From positions 930,001-994,000 of the forward strand of contig CANLUY010000002.1 of the NCBI GenBank assembly GCA_947494435.1: a DNA stretch of 64,000 bases. The letters run 5' to 3'. Numbering within the stretch: the first letter of the stretch is position 1; each line of letters begins with the position of its first letter. The translations under genes and the position numbers were made by a program. The notes beneath the pieces were generated by a model. It had not been told where the DNA came from, searched no databases, and saw only the letters and a program-made list of their open reading frames with translations. Origin of the DNA: an uncultured Litoreibacter sp. GTDB lineage: Bacteria > Pseudomonadota > Alphaproteobacteria > Rhodobacterales > Rhodobacteraceae. Of the stretch, positions 18,051 to 27,245 are shown piece after piece.

Positions 18051-19661
18051 TTAGGCTCTAACGCTGCGCAACGTAACCCCTGCATTGCTCAAAGCTGCGA
18101 GAATTCGGCCGTCCCGGCCATAGACATCCCGCCGGTAATGCGGACGACCTTTTGCATCCACCCAAGCAGTGAAATACGCAAGATGCACAGGCAAGGGCTG
18201 CTGCAAGTCGACGCGGCGTTCAGAACCCGTACGCAAGATTTTTTGAAAATAGCCTTCGGCATCACGCTCTTGGGCAGACAACAGCGCATAGGCAAACTCG
18301 AACGGCTTGTGTACGCGCACGCATCCATGGCTATAAGCGCGCACTTCCCGGCCAAACAAGTTCTTGGACGGCGTGTCGTGCAAATAGATATTATATTTGT
18401 TTGGAAACATGAACTTAACCAAACCCAATGCATTTCTTTTGCTGGGCGGCTGCTTCATCGAAAACGGAAAATTCCGCTCGTTGTATTTCGAGAAGTCAAT
18501 CTTCGCGCGATTGATCGGACGACCATTAGACCCAAGGATTTGCAGCTGACTTTGCGCATTCCGGTTGCGCTTCATCAGGGGCAAATACTCCTTCGTGACA
18601 ATAGAGCGTGGGACGTACCAGCTTGGGTTGATCACCATGAATTCCATTGTGTCGGAAAACTCAGGCGTCACACGGTCCGACGTCTGTTTGCCGATGACAA
18701 CGCGGGAGCGGAACGTGGATTTGCCCTTTTCCATGATATCGACATGGAAATCAGGAAGGTTCACCCAAACGTGTTTCTTCTCAAGCGGTTTTGGCGTCCA
18801 GCGGTTACGCTCCATCGCAACTAATACCTGCCCCAACCGGTCTTGAACGTCTTTGTTGATTTCCGCGATTGTCCCCGCCCCGGCAACGCCATCCGGCGCC
18901 AACCCATGGGAAATTTGGAACGTCTGAACGGCAGCTTGCAAGCCGGCATCATAGGATTGTGCGGCTGATTTGCGCAGGTATCCCATCCGGATCAAGCGGT
19001 TGCGCAATTGCACAACGGCGTCACCTGATTGACCTGGCTTCAGTGATTTGGCGGCAACGCGACCGCCCCATCCACCTTTGCCAAGCAACTTTTCAAGGCG
19101 GCGCTTTTCTTTCTGCAGGCGCACGTATTCCGGCTTCGTCGGCGCCAGCTTTTTCAAAAAGCCATTCGCGTTCGATTTCGCGAACGCATCCAATGTAGCC
19201 ACTCGATCAAAACGCGGCACGTCCACAACAATCGCTGTATCAATTTTGCGCGGATTGACCACGCCGGAACGCAGATCATCAGCATAAGCCAAAAAGCGTT
19301 TCGCAGCTTCAACCTCAACCCGACCCCGATCTGCAGGCGTTCTCGCATCCCTAAACAGTGCTTTCATATCTGCGGCATCGTAGCGATTTAGCGGCAACCC
19401 GTGATCCGAAGCGCCACCAAACGCTTTCAGAATCGCAGAGCGACGGCGACCGTCACCCTTGGAGACAAACATCGGTTTGAAATTGCGAGAGCGGTAAAAT
19501 GCAGCGATATCAGCGTCTTTTGAAGCCGCCTCTGCGATGGATTGCTTCAAAGCTGTAACAGCCGCCTCTGCGCGCCCGGTTCCGAAGCCAGGCAATACCA
19601 GTGAGGCAATCCCAGCTGACATCAATTGAAGAGTTTTTCGGCGGCTGAATTTCAAAGTCAT
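18051..19661 (-). CDS. L,D-transpeptidase, YcbB type, Tat-exported
   Basis: A 536-residue periplasmic enzyme that forms 3-3 cross-links in peptidoglycan or attaches proteins to it. The N terminus has a twin-arginine signal (FSRRKTLQLMSAG). A scaffold domain follows, then a peptidoglycan-binding repeat (GDAVVQLRNRLIRMGYL) near residues 210-270, and the YkuD catalytic domain with YSHGCVRVHKP near residue 445, whose cysteine is the nucleophile. The start ATG 19661 fits the signal peptide; the upstream extension is unlikely. It heads an operon with lpxD, an ACP and a ketosynthase, and is divergent from a YcbK-like peptidase, as ycbB and ycbK are neighbours in E. coli. Confidence 0.92.
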   Translation of the reverse strand: MTLKFSRRKTLQLMSAGIASLVLPGFGTGRAEAAVTALKQSIAEAASKDADIAAFYRSRNFKPMFVSKGDGRRRSAILKAFGGASDHGLPLNRYDAADMKALFRDARTPADRGRVEVEAAKRFLAYADDLRSGVVNPRKIDTAIVVDVPRFDRVATLDAFAKSNANGFLKKLAPTKPEYVRLQKEKRRLEKLLGKGGWGGRVAAKSLKPGQSGDAVVQLRNRLIRMGYLRKSAAQSYDAGLQAAVQTFQISHGLAPDGVAGAGTIAEINKDVQDRLGQVLVAMERNRWTPKPLEKKHVWVNLPDFHVDIMEKGKSTFRSRVVIGKQTSDRVTPEFSDTMEFMVINPSWYVPRSIVTKEYLPLMKRNRNAQSQLQILGSNGRPINRAKIDFSKYNERNFPFSMKQPPSKRNALGLVKFMFPNKYNIYLHDTPSKNLFGREVRAYSHGCVRVHKPFEFAYALLSAQERDAEGYFQKILRTGSERRVDLQQPLPVHLAYFTAWVDAKGRPHYRRDVYGRDGRILAALSNAGVTLRSVRA

Positions 19662-19866
19662 ATCTTGAGTCCAAATACAAATACACATCCCAACACCACT
19701 ATATTTTGTAGGCCGAAGGGAGAGTCTATTCACAATAAGGTAAAAAATTCAGTTTTCGGGAGGCGTTGCGATTGGGTCACCCTTTCACCAAATTCGAACG
19801 CGCCGACTTCAATGCGCAATTTATTGCCTATTTGCACCTTCTTAAGACGCATCGCGCAAAGTGCGC

Positions 19867-19894
19867 TTGGTCAAAGAATCAACTTATGTAATAA
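19867..19894 (+). promoter_or_regulatory. Possible sigma-70 promoter for the YcbK-like gene
   Basis: TTGGTC and TAATAA are spaced by 16 bp, about 70 bp ahead of the ATG at 19963. The match is moderate. The rest of the 301-bp divergent region (19662-19962) is AT-rich and shows no gene. Confidence 0.3.
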
Positions 19895-19962
19895 GGGTGC
19901 GCATCTGGGGAGATAAGAACAGCTGCGTAAGCAGCACTTAGGGCTACGGGACAGGCAAACTC

Positions 19963-20532
19963 ATGAGTGAGATCAATACTGCTAAGCTAACGCGCCGCGC
20001 GTTGTTAGGGGCTTTCGCTGCAACGACTGTGACGGCAGCACCAGTATATTCCAGCGCATTCGGCTTTCTACGCGGCGCAGGCGATGTGCGCCGTCTGAAA
20101 ATGTACTCCGGCAGAACCGGCGAAAACATCGACATGATCTATTGGATCGAAGGCGAGTACATCAAAGAATCGTTGAAAGAGATCAACTACTTCATGCGCG
20201 ACTGGCGTCAGAACTCCGCGACGAAAATGGACACGCGGACCATCGACATCATGTCGGCAGCGCATAACCTCATGAAAACGACAGAACCTTACATGCTCTT
20301 GTCTGGGTACAGGTCCCCCAAAACAAATGCCATGCTGCGCTCCCGCTCCGGCGGTGTTGCTAAGAACTCGCTTCACATGAAAGGCCAAGCCGCTGACTTG
20401 CGCCTCAAATCGCGCTCCGTTGGTCAGATGGCGCGAGCTGCAGCTGCGTGTTCTGCTGGTGGTGTCGGACGTTACTCCAGATCAGATTTTGTACATATGG
20501 ATTGTGGCACAGTCCGCACATGGGGCCGCTGA
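19963..20532 (+). CDS. YcbK/DUF882 family peptidoglycan peptidase (M15 fold)
   Basis: A 189-residue exported protein with a twin-arginine signal (LTRRALLGAFAATTV) and the DUF882 domain related to D-Ala-D-Ala carboxypeptidases of family M15. Metal-ligand positions are visible in NSLHMKGQAADLRL (His and Asp) and FVHMDCG (His). It would trim peptide stems or cross-links in the periplasm. It is divergent from the L,D-transpeptidase gene, so the two probably act on the same material and may be coregulated. A terminator follows. Confidence 0.88.
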   Translation: MSEINTAKLTRRALLGAFAATTVTAAPVYSSAFGFLRGAGDVRRLKMYSGRTGENIDMIYWIEGEYIKESLKEINYFMRDWRQNSATKMDTRTIDIMSAAHNLMKTTEPYMLLSGYRSPKTNAMLRSRSGGVAKNSLHMKGQAADLRLKSRSVGQMARAAAACSAGGVGRYSRSDFVHMDCGTVRTWGR

Positions 20533-20555
20533 GCCATCCGTCAGATTGAAAACGC

Positions 20556-20587
20556 AAAGCCGTCCTGCAATCGGGGCGGCTTTTGTT
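20556..20587 (+). terminator. Rho-independent terminator after the YcbK-like gene
   Basis: A 10-bp stem with one G-T pair (20556-20565 with 20574-20583) ends in TTTTGTTATT. It separates the peptidase gene from ackA. Confidence 0.8.
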
Positions 20588-20622
20588 ATTTAATCAACCC
20601 CTTTTCAGTTTGAGATTTTAAC

Positions 20623-21789
20623 ATGACCGATGTCATCCTCACCATAAACGCTGGCTCCTCCAGTCTCAAATTCGCGCTTCACCCAGTTAATGCGCCATTG
20701 ACGCCAGTGTTGCGCGGCAAAGTCACGGGTCTCAAACGCAAACCGGTCTTCTCGATCTCGACGCCGCAAGAAATCAAAGCCGCGCTCCCTAAGCTCGCAC
20801 GAGATTGTACGCATGAGGCCGCCACCGAAATTTTGCTGGACTGGTTAGCGCAAAACGCCGCTGAGTATCACATCACCGCAGTCGGACATCGGGTTGTCCA
20901 CGGTGGGCAAGAATTCACAGGACCTGCGCGCGTTACGGATGACGTCATTGCAAAGCTCGACGCGCTGACGCCTTTGGCGCCCTTGCATCAACCGCACAAC
21001 CTCGCTGCAATCAGGTTGATCGCCGCAAGATCATCCGACATGCCCCAAGTTGCCTGTTTCGATACCAGCTTTCACACCACACAAGACCCTCTGGCTAAGC
21101 TCTTCGCGTTGCCACGGGAACTGTCAGAAGACGGTTTGGTCCGTTACGGATTTCACGGCCTTTCCTACGAGTTCATCGCCTCTGCCCTGCCGGACCATAT
21201 CGCAGACAAAGCACACGGCAATGTCATCGTCGCGCATCTGGGCAACGGGGCCAGTCTGTGTGCCATGAAAAACGGACACAGCGTTGCGACCACGATGGGG
21301 TTCACAGCCCTTGATGGTCTGGTTATGGGCAGACGATCCGGCCGAATTGACCCCGGCGTGATCCTGCATCTCGTTCAACAGCGCGGCATGAGCGTGCCCG
21401 AGATTGAGAAACTGCTTTATCAACAATCCGGCCTGTTAGGCGTCTCAGGCATCAGCAACGCGATGCAAGATCTCGAAGCCAGCGATGATCCGCAGGCCAA
21501 ACTGGCGATTGATTTATTCTGCTACCGCGCATCCGCCGAAATCGCGGCCTTGATCCCGGCTCTTGGTGGCTTGGACGCTTTGGTATTCACCGCCGGCATT
21601 GGCGAAAATTCCGCCAACACACGCGCCCAAATCTGCGACCGGTTAAAATGGATCGGCATAGAAATTGACCCGTCCGCAAACGCCTCAAGCGCGACCCGCA
21701 TCGCTGCAAAAGAGGCTCGTTGCGACGTGCTTGTTATCCCGACCAATGAAGACGCCGTGATCGCGCAAAGCACGATCAAACTGATCTAG
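20623..21789 (+). CDS. ackA: Acetate kinase
   Basis: Interconverts acetate plus ATP and acetyl phosphate plus ADP. The 388-residue protein has the ASKHA-fold motifs LTINAGSSSLKF near the N terminus, CFDTSFHTT, LGNGASLCA, MGRRSGRIDPG and FTAGIGENS. No pta gene is next to it, unlike the usual ackA-pta pair, so its partner (pta, or xfp/xsc-type acetyl-phosphate producers) must be elsewhere. Its stop overlaps the convergent dehydrogenase by 4 bp (CTAG). Confidence 0.95.
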   Translation: MTDVILTINAGSSSLKFALHPVNAPLTPVLRGKVTGLKRKPVFSISTPQEIKAALPKLARDCTHEAATEILLDWLAQNAAEYHITAVGHRVVHGGQEFTGPARVTDDVIAKLDALTPLAPLHQPHNLAAIRLIAARSSDMPQVACFDTSFHTTQDPLAKLFALPRELSEDGLVRYGFHGLSYEFIASALPDHIADKAHGNVIVAHLGNGASLCAMKNGHSVATTMGFTALDGLVMGRRSGRIDPGVILHLVQQRGMSVPEIEKLLYQQSGLLGVSGISNAMQDLEASDDPQAKLAIDLFCYRASAEIAALIPALGGLDALVFTAGIGENSANTRAQICDRLKWIGIEIDPSANASSATRIAAKEARCDVLVIPTNEDAVIAQSTIKLI

Positions 21790-22682
21790 TCATCGCCCGG
21801 CAAAGTGATCCCCGCATTGCGCGCATAGACCTTGGCCACAGCGGCATCATCTTCACGGCCTAGACCTGATCCGGACGCCGCAAGAAACTGCTGCAAAGCG
21901 GCCGCTGTTATTGGTGCGGAGAACTTCGCCGACTTCGCAATATCCAAAACAATCCCAAGGTCCTTCGGCCAGATATCAACCGAACTATGCGGCGTATAAT
22001 CACCTGCCACGATATGCGGCGCGCGATTTTCCAACATCCAGCTTGTACCAGCACATTTGCTGATAACTTCAACGAAGGTTTCTGGCTTCACGCCTTGCGT
22101 CATGCCAAAGGTCATGGCCTCAGCCATCGTTGCGATATGCACCCCTGCCAGCAACTGATTAACGGCTTTCATGGCAGAGCCGGCACCAGCTGCATCTCCT
22201 AACTCGAACACAGTCTCAGCCGTCGCGTCCAAGATCGGTTTGGCCGATGCAAAAGCTTCCGGCGTCCCCGACGCCATCGCTGATAACTGCCCAAGGCCAG
22301 CCTTCACCGAACCGCCGGATATTGGCGCATCAAGGTAGTGCACACCATATTCAGCGCACCGGCCTGCCATCTCTCTGGCGAATTCTGGTGGGACAGTGGC
22401 GCACGCCATGATGACAGCGCCCCGTGGCAAACGCGGGGCCAATCCATTGGCTCCAAACAAAACATCTTCAGTTTGAGCAGCGTTCAAAACAACTACAACA
22501 GCACCGGCCAAATCGCTGACCACATCGTCCAGGGCACCCGCGGCCCCGCCTTCAGCTTGGAAGCGCGTGACCGCACTCTCCATAACATCAAACCCGTGCA
22601 CGATATGACCCGCTCGCAACAAAGACGCGGCAATGCCGTAGCCCATCGAACCCAATCCGAAAACGGCTAATTTTGATGACAT
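21786..22682 (-). CDS. 3-hydroxyisobutyrate dehydrogenase family oxidoreductase, L-threonate dehydrogenase-like
   Basis: NAD(P)-dependent beta-hydroxyacid dehydrogenase of 298 residues. The Rossmann glycine pattern GLGSMGYGIA opens the protein, DAPISGGSVKA is the substrate loop, and the catalytic lysine is in GSAMKAVNQLL. Length and pattern are closest to LtnD, which oxidises L-threonate, but the partner genes for threonate breakdown (otnK, otnC) are absent, so a related substrate such as hydroxyisobutyrate or tartronate semialdehyde remains possible. It is transcribed alone; tRNA-Arg lies just upstream of it. Confidence 0.8.
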   Translation of the reverse strand: MSSKLAVFGLGSMGYGIAASLLRAGHIVHGFDVMESAVTRFQAEGGAAGALDDVVSDLAGAVVVVLNAAQTEDVLFGANGLAPRLPRGAVIMACATVPPEFAREMAGRCAEYGVHYLDAPISGGSVKAGLGQLSAMASGTPEAFASAKPILDATAETVFELGDAAGAGSAMKAVNQLLAGVHIATMAEAMTFGMTQGVKPETFVEVISKCAGTSWMLENRAPHIVAGDYTPHSSVDIWPKDLGIVLDIAKSAKFSAPITAAALQQFLAASGSGLGREDDAAVAKVYARNAGITLPGDD

Positions 22683-22705
22683 GAAAGCCCCCGCTGCAAA
22701 GGATG

Positions 22706-22782
<77 letters not shown>

Positions 22783-22836
22783 CTGACGTCTCTATATCCA
22801 GACAGCCCGCGCGCCGCAATCACCAATCGGCAGGCC

Positions 22837-24072
22837 TCATGCAAACAGCTCGTGACACAGCTCCAGCGCATCAATAAGCACATCGACTTCCGCCTCTGTG
22901 TTGTACATCGCGAAAGAGGCACGGCAGGTCGCCGACACGCCCATATGCTCCATCAACGGCTGAGCACAGTGATGCCCTGCCCGCACAGCAACGCCGCGTT
23001 TGTCGAGCACGGTTGATATGTCATGCGCATGCGCAGCCCCTTGCAACGTGAAGGAGAAGATCGCAGCTTTATCGGCTGATTGCCCTTGCACATTAAGCCA
23101 GTTCAATCCATCCAAACGGGTCCGCGCATAATCCCGTAGCCGCTGCTCATGCGCGGCAATCCGGTCCATGCCAATGCCCATCATATAATCCAGCGCGACA
23201 CCAAGCCCGATGGTTTGCACGATCCCCGGCGTCCCCGCTTCGAACATCATCGGGGGATCGTTATAAGTCACTACGTCCTTATGCACTTCGCGGATCATAT
23301 CGCCGCCGCCCATGAAAGGTTGCATCTCCGTCATCCGCTCTTGGCGTACATAGATCGCACCGGACCCGGACGGCCCATAAAGCTTATGCCCGGTAATGGC
23401 ATAAAAATCGCATCCGATATCCTGCACATCGACGGGCATGTGCACTGCACCTTGCGAGCCATCGACCAGAACCGCGACGCCTTTCTCATGCGCACCATCA
23501 CATATGGCTTTCACATCGACCACACTGCCAAGCACGTTGGAGAGCTGCGTCACCGCAATCAGCTTCGTCCGGTCCGTGATCGCACCAAGAACCTTATCAG
23601 CGTCCAGATCGCCGTTACTGTCGACATCAACCCAGACCAATTCCACACCCAAACGCTCGCGTAAGAAGTGCCAAGGTACAATGTTTGCGTGATGCTCCAT
23701 CACTGACAGAATGATTTGGTCACCCGCCTGCATCCGCGGCATAGCCCATCCATAGGCCACCATATTGATGCCCTCGGTCGTGCCGGAATTTAGGACAATT
23801 TCATCCTCGGATCCGGCGTTCAGGAACCGGGCAATCGTGCCACGGACAGCCTCATACTTTTCCGTCGCAACGTTCGACAAATAGTGCAGACCGCGATGCA
23901 CATTTGCGTATTCATGTGCATACGCAGTGGTGATTGCATCAATCACCACCTGCGGCTTCTGTGCCGAGGCCCCGTTGTCCAGATAGACCAAAGGTTTGCC
24001 ATTCACTTCACGCGACAGGATCGGAAAATCCGCGCGGATCGCGTCGACGTCATATGGGGTCTTTTCAAGCAT
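22837..24072 (-). CDS. sufS: Cysteine desulfurase SufS (type II)
   Basis: PLP enzyme that takes sulfur from cysteine for iron-sulfur cluster assembly on SufBCD. The Schiff-base lysine is in ITGHKLYGPSG, and the catalytic cysteine in VSATCRASFAMYNT, on the short loop typical of group II enzymes. The start ATG 24072 gives 411 residues and overlaps the preceding YIP1 gene by 8 bp. It is the last gene of the suf operon. The usual sulfur-accepting partner SufE or SufU is not seen in the window, nor is sufA. Confidence 0.93.
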   Translation of the reverse strand: MLEKTPYDVDAIRADFPILSREVNGKPLVYLDNGASAQKPQVVIDAITTAYAHEYANVHRGLHYLSNVATEKYEAVRGTIARFLNAGSEDEIVLNSGTTEGINMVAYGWAMPRMQAGDQIILSVMEHHANIVPWHFLRERLGVELVWVDVDSNGDLDADKVLGAITDRTKLIAVTQLSNVLGSVVDVKAICDGAHEKGVAVLVDGSQGAVHMPVDVQDIGCDFYAITGHKLYGPSGSGAIYVRQERMTEMQPFMGGGDMIREVHKDVVTYNDPPMMFEAGTPGIVQTIGLGVALDYMMGIGMDRIAAHEQRLRDYARTRLDGLNWLNVQGQSADKAAIFSFTLQGAAHAHDISTVLDKRGVAVRAGHHCAQPLMEHMGVSATCRASFAMYNTEAEVDVLIDALELCHELFA

Positions 24073-24661
24073 TGGGCAGATTAATTCCAAAAAGAATGGA
24101 CATGAAGACGAAAAGCAGGCTGAGCCCGAACACCACGCCGAACAACGAAAGAACTAGGCCGACAAAAACGTAAGTCAGGCTTTTAAAGCCATGCACCACT
24201 GCGACAAAATTGACGAAGATCCAAATCGACAGCAAGCCAAAGACCAACCCGATTATGCCTGAGATCGTTGGCGAGAACAGCGCCAGCACCAGTTGAACCA
24301 CTTGGATCACCAATAAAATTGTCTGCAGCCAGATGACCACAGTCAAGCTGTCATCAAATGCACCCGTTCCGCCAAACATTGCACCAATGTAATGCGTGCA
24401 GCACACCATCAAGACCAGCAGGCCCCACATGATAAGGGCGAACATCACCGGCGAGTAACGAAACGGAACCAAGACCTCCTGCTCTGCCGGGGCAGGCATC
24501 AGGTACGCCATGAACTGCGAAAGGATCACGCTAAGGGCTACTACCAATGCGAGGATCATCCACAATATTTCGCGTGACGGTTTTGCAGCCAAAACCATCT
24601 CGGCCCCTTGCTTGGGCGACTGCACAGAGAACTGCACCATCTGCAACAGTTGAGCGATCAT
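24065..24661 (-). CDS. YIP1-type membrane protein (second copy)
   Basis: A 198-residue inner-membrane protein with five predicted membrane segments, matching the general YIP1 pattern in bacteria. Function unknown. It starts at ATG 24661, overlapping the previous YIP1-type gene by 4 bp, and ends inside the sufS start. The tight coupling on both sides places it firmly in the suf operon. A role in cluster assembly or iron handling at the membrane is only an inference. Confidence 0.72.
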   Translation of the reverse strand: MIAQLLQMVQFSVQSPKQGAEMVLAAKPSREILWMILALVVALSVILSQFMAYLMPAPAEQEVLVPFRYSPVMFALIMWGLLVLMVCCTHYIGAMFGGTGAFDDSLTVVIWLQTILLVIQVVQLVLALFSPTISGIIGLVFGLLSIWIFVNFVAVVHGFKSLTYVFVGLVLSLFGVVFGLSLLFVFMSILFGINLPNA

Positions 24662-25158
24662 GCGACCTCTTCCTTTGGACGTTCCAGCGCTATCAGGCAA
24701 TTGACCCAAATCACGACGAAGACCACACCTGTGATCACTGTCGCGGCACTCAGACCACGCCCTTCACCAACAAATCCTGCGATCAATCCTTGGAACAACA
24801 CGAACGGCGTCACCGCCAGCAGTGACCAGAACAATGCCAAACGCGCATCTAGCCAAACACCCTGCCCGCCCAGTGCTTTGGCAATCAGGTGAGAGCCCGC
24901 CGCGATGAAAAGAAACATCAAAGGCGCAAGAAGCACGGTGCCATAAAACGTGGGCAAAGCGAGACTGGACAGCGGAACTTCCCCACCATCCAAATGCGAC
25001 TGTCGCGACAACTCCGGAAGTTCAGCAACGAAGAACAGCAAGCACGCCACGAAAAGCCACGTCAGCCCAGTCGCCTCATCCGCGCCGCTTGCACGATGCG
25101 TTCGGATCACCTCACGCGGTGCGCGATAGGTGCGCAATATGGCCGATACCGTCGACAT
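24658..25158 (-). CDS. YIP1-type membrane protein (first copy)
   Basis: A 166-residue membrane protein with four predicted hydrophobic segments and a short basic N terminus (YRAPREVIRTHRASG). It resembles the neighbouring gene in topology, so the two may be an ancient tandem duplication forming a heteromer. It follows sufD by 3 bp. No enzymatic motif is visible. Confidence 0.7.
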   Translation of the reverse strand: MSTVSAILRTYRAPREVIRTHRASGADEATGLTWLFVACLLFFVAELPELSRQSHLDGGEVPLSSLALPTFYGTVLLAPLMFLFIAAGSHLIAKALGGQGVWLDARLALFWSLLAVTPFVLFQGLIAGFVGEGRGLSAATVITGVVFVVIWVNCLIALERPKEEVA

Positions 25159-25161
25159 GAG

Positions 25162-26439
25162 TTATGCGCTGCGCCGTGACAGCCAGTCTTCCAAACGGGC
25201 ACGGATTGCCTCCGACAGCTCTTCGCTTTCGACCTCTTCCAAGGCCTCAGCCAAGAACGCCAAAACCAGCAAATCCTGCGCTTGCTTCAATGGAACGCCC
25301 CGCGACTGCAGGTAGAACAACGCATCTTCATCAATCGCACCACTGGTAGAGCCGTGAGAACACGCCACATCGTCGGCGTAGATCTCAAGCTCCGGCTTGG
25401 CGAGGAATTGACTGTCCTCATCCAGCAGCAAGGATTGACTGATCTGATATCCGTCTGTCTTCTGCGCTCCTTCTTTGACAAGAATTTTGCCTTGAAAAAC
25501 CCCGACAGCACCATTGCGCAGCACTTTTTTGAAGACCTGACGGCTTTCGCAATTCAACGCGTCATGGGTGATAAAGACCGTGTCGTCATGGTGGAAAACA
25601 CCATCCCCAACAGCGGCCCCCGCGACGGAGGCCGTCGCATCGTCACCTGTCAACTCAATCACACACTCATTGCGCGTAAGAACGCCATTGGCCGTGAGCG
25701 TGAAGGATTTGAACGTGCTCTCTGCGCCCAAACGCGCAAACATATGTGTCGCGGCCCGGCGCTCGTGATCGCGTCCCTGCGCGCGCACATGATGGAACGC
25801 GGCACCATCGGCGATGTCGACTTCCATGACCTTATTGAAGCGCGCAGCGGCTGGGCCATTTTCCGTGACAGTGATATCCCCGCCCGCTTCCACCTTGATG
25901 ACATGGTGCAAGATCGCGTCAGAAACCTCTGATTTATGGCGATAAATCAGACTGACAGGCTTGCTCACTTTACCAGTGACGCGCAGCAGGATACCGTCCG
26001 TTGCCATGGCGGTATTCATCGCAGCCAAGGGCCGCTTCACAGGCGTTTGCCCGTTCAATTCCAAAACACCATAAAGCGACTTTGCCCAGTGGATATCCGC
26101 ATTTGCCGTATCAGCCAGACGGGAAATCTCAACATTTTCAAGGCTGAAATCGTCGGACGCCTCGGCATCAAAAACGCCATCGACGAAAACGATCTTCAAC
26201 CGGTCCACATCGTCAAACAGCAGCGCCTCGCCCGGCTCAAACAACGCAGCGGATGGCGCGTCCGCAGCCGTCAAGGTCGCGGGATCGGTGTATTTCCAGT
26301 ATTCATCACGCTTGGTCGGCAATCCCATATCGCGCAGCCGCGCCAGAGCACTGGTGCGCGCATCCTGCGCCCAACCCGTGTCCGTCACCTGCAACCCATC
26401 AAGCACAGGCGCGCCGGTTTGAATGTCAGCGGCTCCCAT
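25162..26439 (-). CDS. sufD: Fe-S cluster assembly protein SufD
   Basis: Scaffold subunit of the SufBC2D complex, 425 residues. The SufBD core beta-helix shows in the C-terminal half, with the conserved CSHGSTSGAIDEDALFYLQS, LVLAFLAEALEEV and the region that contacts SufC. The N-terminal 120 residues vary, as usual. Its ATG overlaps the sufC stop by one base (TGATG), so the two are coupled and made in fixed ratio. Confidence 0.93.
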   Translation of the reverse strand: MGAADIQTGAPVLDGLQVTDTGWAQDARTSALARLRDMGLPTKRDEYWKYTDPATLTAADAPSAALFEPGEALLFDDVDRLKIVFVDGVFDAEASDDFSLENVEISRLADTANADIHWAKSLYGVLELNGQTPVKRPLAAMNTAMATDGILLRVTGKVSKPVSLIYRHKSEVSDAILHHVIKVEAGGDITVTENGPAAARFNKVMEVDIADGAAFHHVRAQGRDHERRAATHMFARLGAESTFKSFTLTANGVLTRNECVIELTGDDATASVAGAAVGDGVFHHDDTVFITHDALNCESRQVFKKVLRNGAVGVFQGKILVKEGAQKTDGYQISQSLLLDEDSQFLAKPELEIYADDVACSHGSTSGAIDEDALFYLQSRGVPLKQAQDLLVLAFLAEALEEVESEELSEAIRARLEDWLSRRSA

Positions 26440-27194
26440 CAGGCAACCTCTGCCAATAGATCGGCGTAGCCATTGTTCTCGACTTCCAAAGCCAGCTCCG
26501 GCCCACCAGATTTGATGATCTTACCGTTCGCCATAATGTGCACGACGTCAGGTTTAATATGGTCCAGAAGCCGTTGATAATGTGTGATAACAAGGAACGA
26601 ACGCCCCTCGTCCCGCAGCGCGTTAACCCCATGAGACACAAGCTTCATCGCATCCACATCAAGGCCCGAGTCCGTTTCATCCAAGATGCACATCTTTGGC
26701 TCCAACATCGCCATCTGCAGGATCTCGTTGCGTTTCTTTTCACCACCGGAGAAGCCCACATTTACAGGGCGTTTCAGCATATCCGCGTCAATCTCGAGGT
26801 CCTTCGCCTTCGCGCGGATCACTTTCAGGAACTCGCCAGCCGACAACTCATCTTCGCCGCGCGCTTTGCGCTGCGCGTTCACCGCCGTACGCAGGAACGT
26901 CATGTTACCGACACCGGGGATTTCCACAGGATATTGAAACGCCAAGAAAAGCCCAGCTGCCGCGCGCTCTTCCGGTTCCATTCCCAATAGCTCTTCGCCG
27001 TTCAACGTTGCAGAACCGCCCGTAACTTCATAGCCGTCCTTGCCCGACAGAACATAGGACAGCGTCGATTTACCGGAACCGTTCGGCCCCATGATCGCGT
27101 GCACCTCGCCCGCGCCAATCTTCAGGTCTACGCCCTTCAGGATCTGCTTGTCTTCCTCTTCAAGTCCGACAGCTAAGTTGTTGATCTCAAGCAT
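26439..27194 (-). CDS. sufC: Fe-S cluster assembly ATPase SufC
   Basis: ABC-type soluble ATPase of the SufBCD complex, 251 residues. Walker A is GPNGSGKSTL, the signature FSGGEKKRNEI, Walker B CILDETDSGLD, and the H-loop VITHYQRLL. ATP-driven dimerisation of SufC opens the SufB-SufD interface for cluster formation. It sits 51 bp downstream of the FkbM methyltransferase gene and overlaps sufD. Confidence 0.96.
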   Translation of the reverse strand: MLEINNLAVGLEEEDKQILKGVDLKIGAGEVHAIMGPNGSGKSTLSYVLSGKDGYEVTGGSATLNGEELLGMEPEERAAAGLFLAFQYPVEIPGVGNMTFLRTAVNAQRKARGEDELSAGEFLKVIRAKAKDLEIDADMLKRPVNVGFSGGEKKRNEILQMAMLEPKMCILDETDSGLDVDAMKLVSHGVNALRDEGRSFLVITHYQRLLDHIKPDVVHIMANGKIIKSGGPELALEVENNGYADLLAEVA

Positions 27195-27245
27195 TCTCTT
27201 TTCCTTCTGGTCGCATTCTCTTTCCGTACCAAGTTGTGCGTCATC

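Noticed and set aside
17826-18824. 332-codon open frame across the lpxD start and the transpeptidase gene
   Set aside because: It overlaps two strong genes on the other strand and has no family features.
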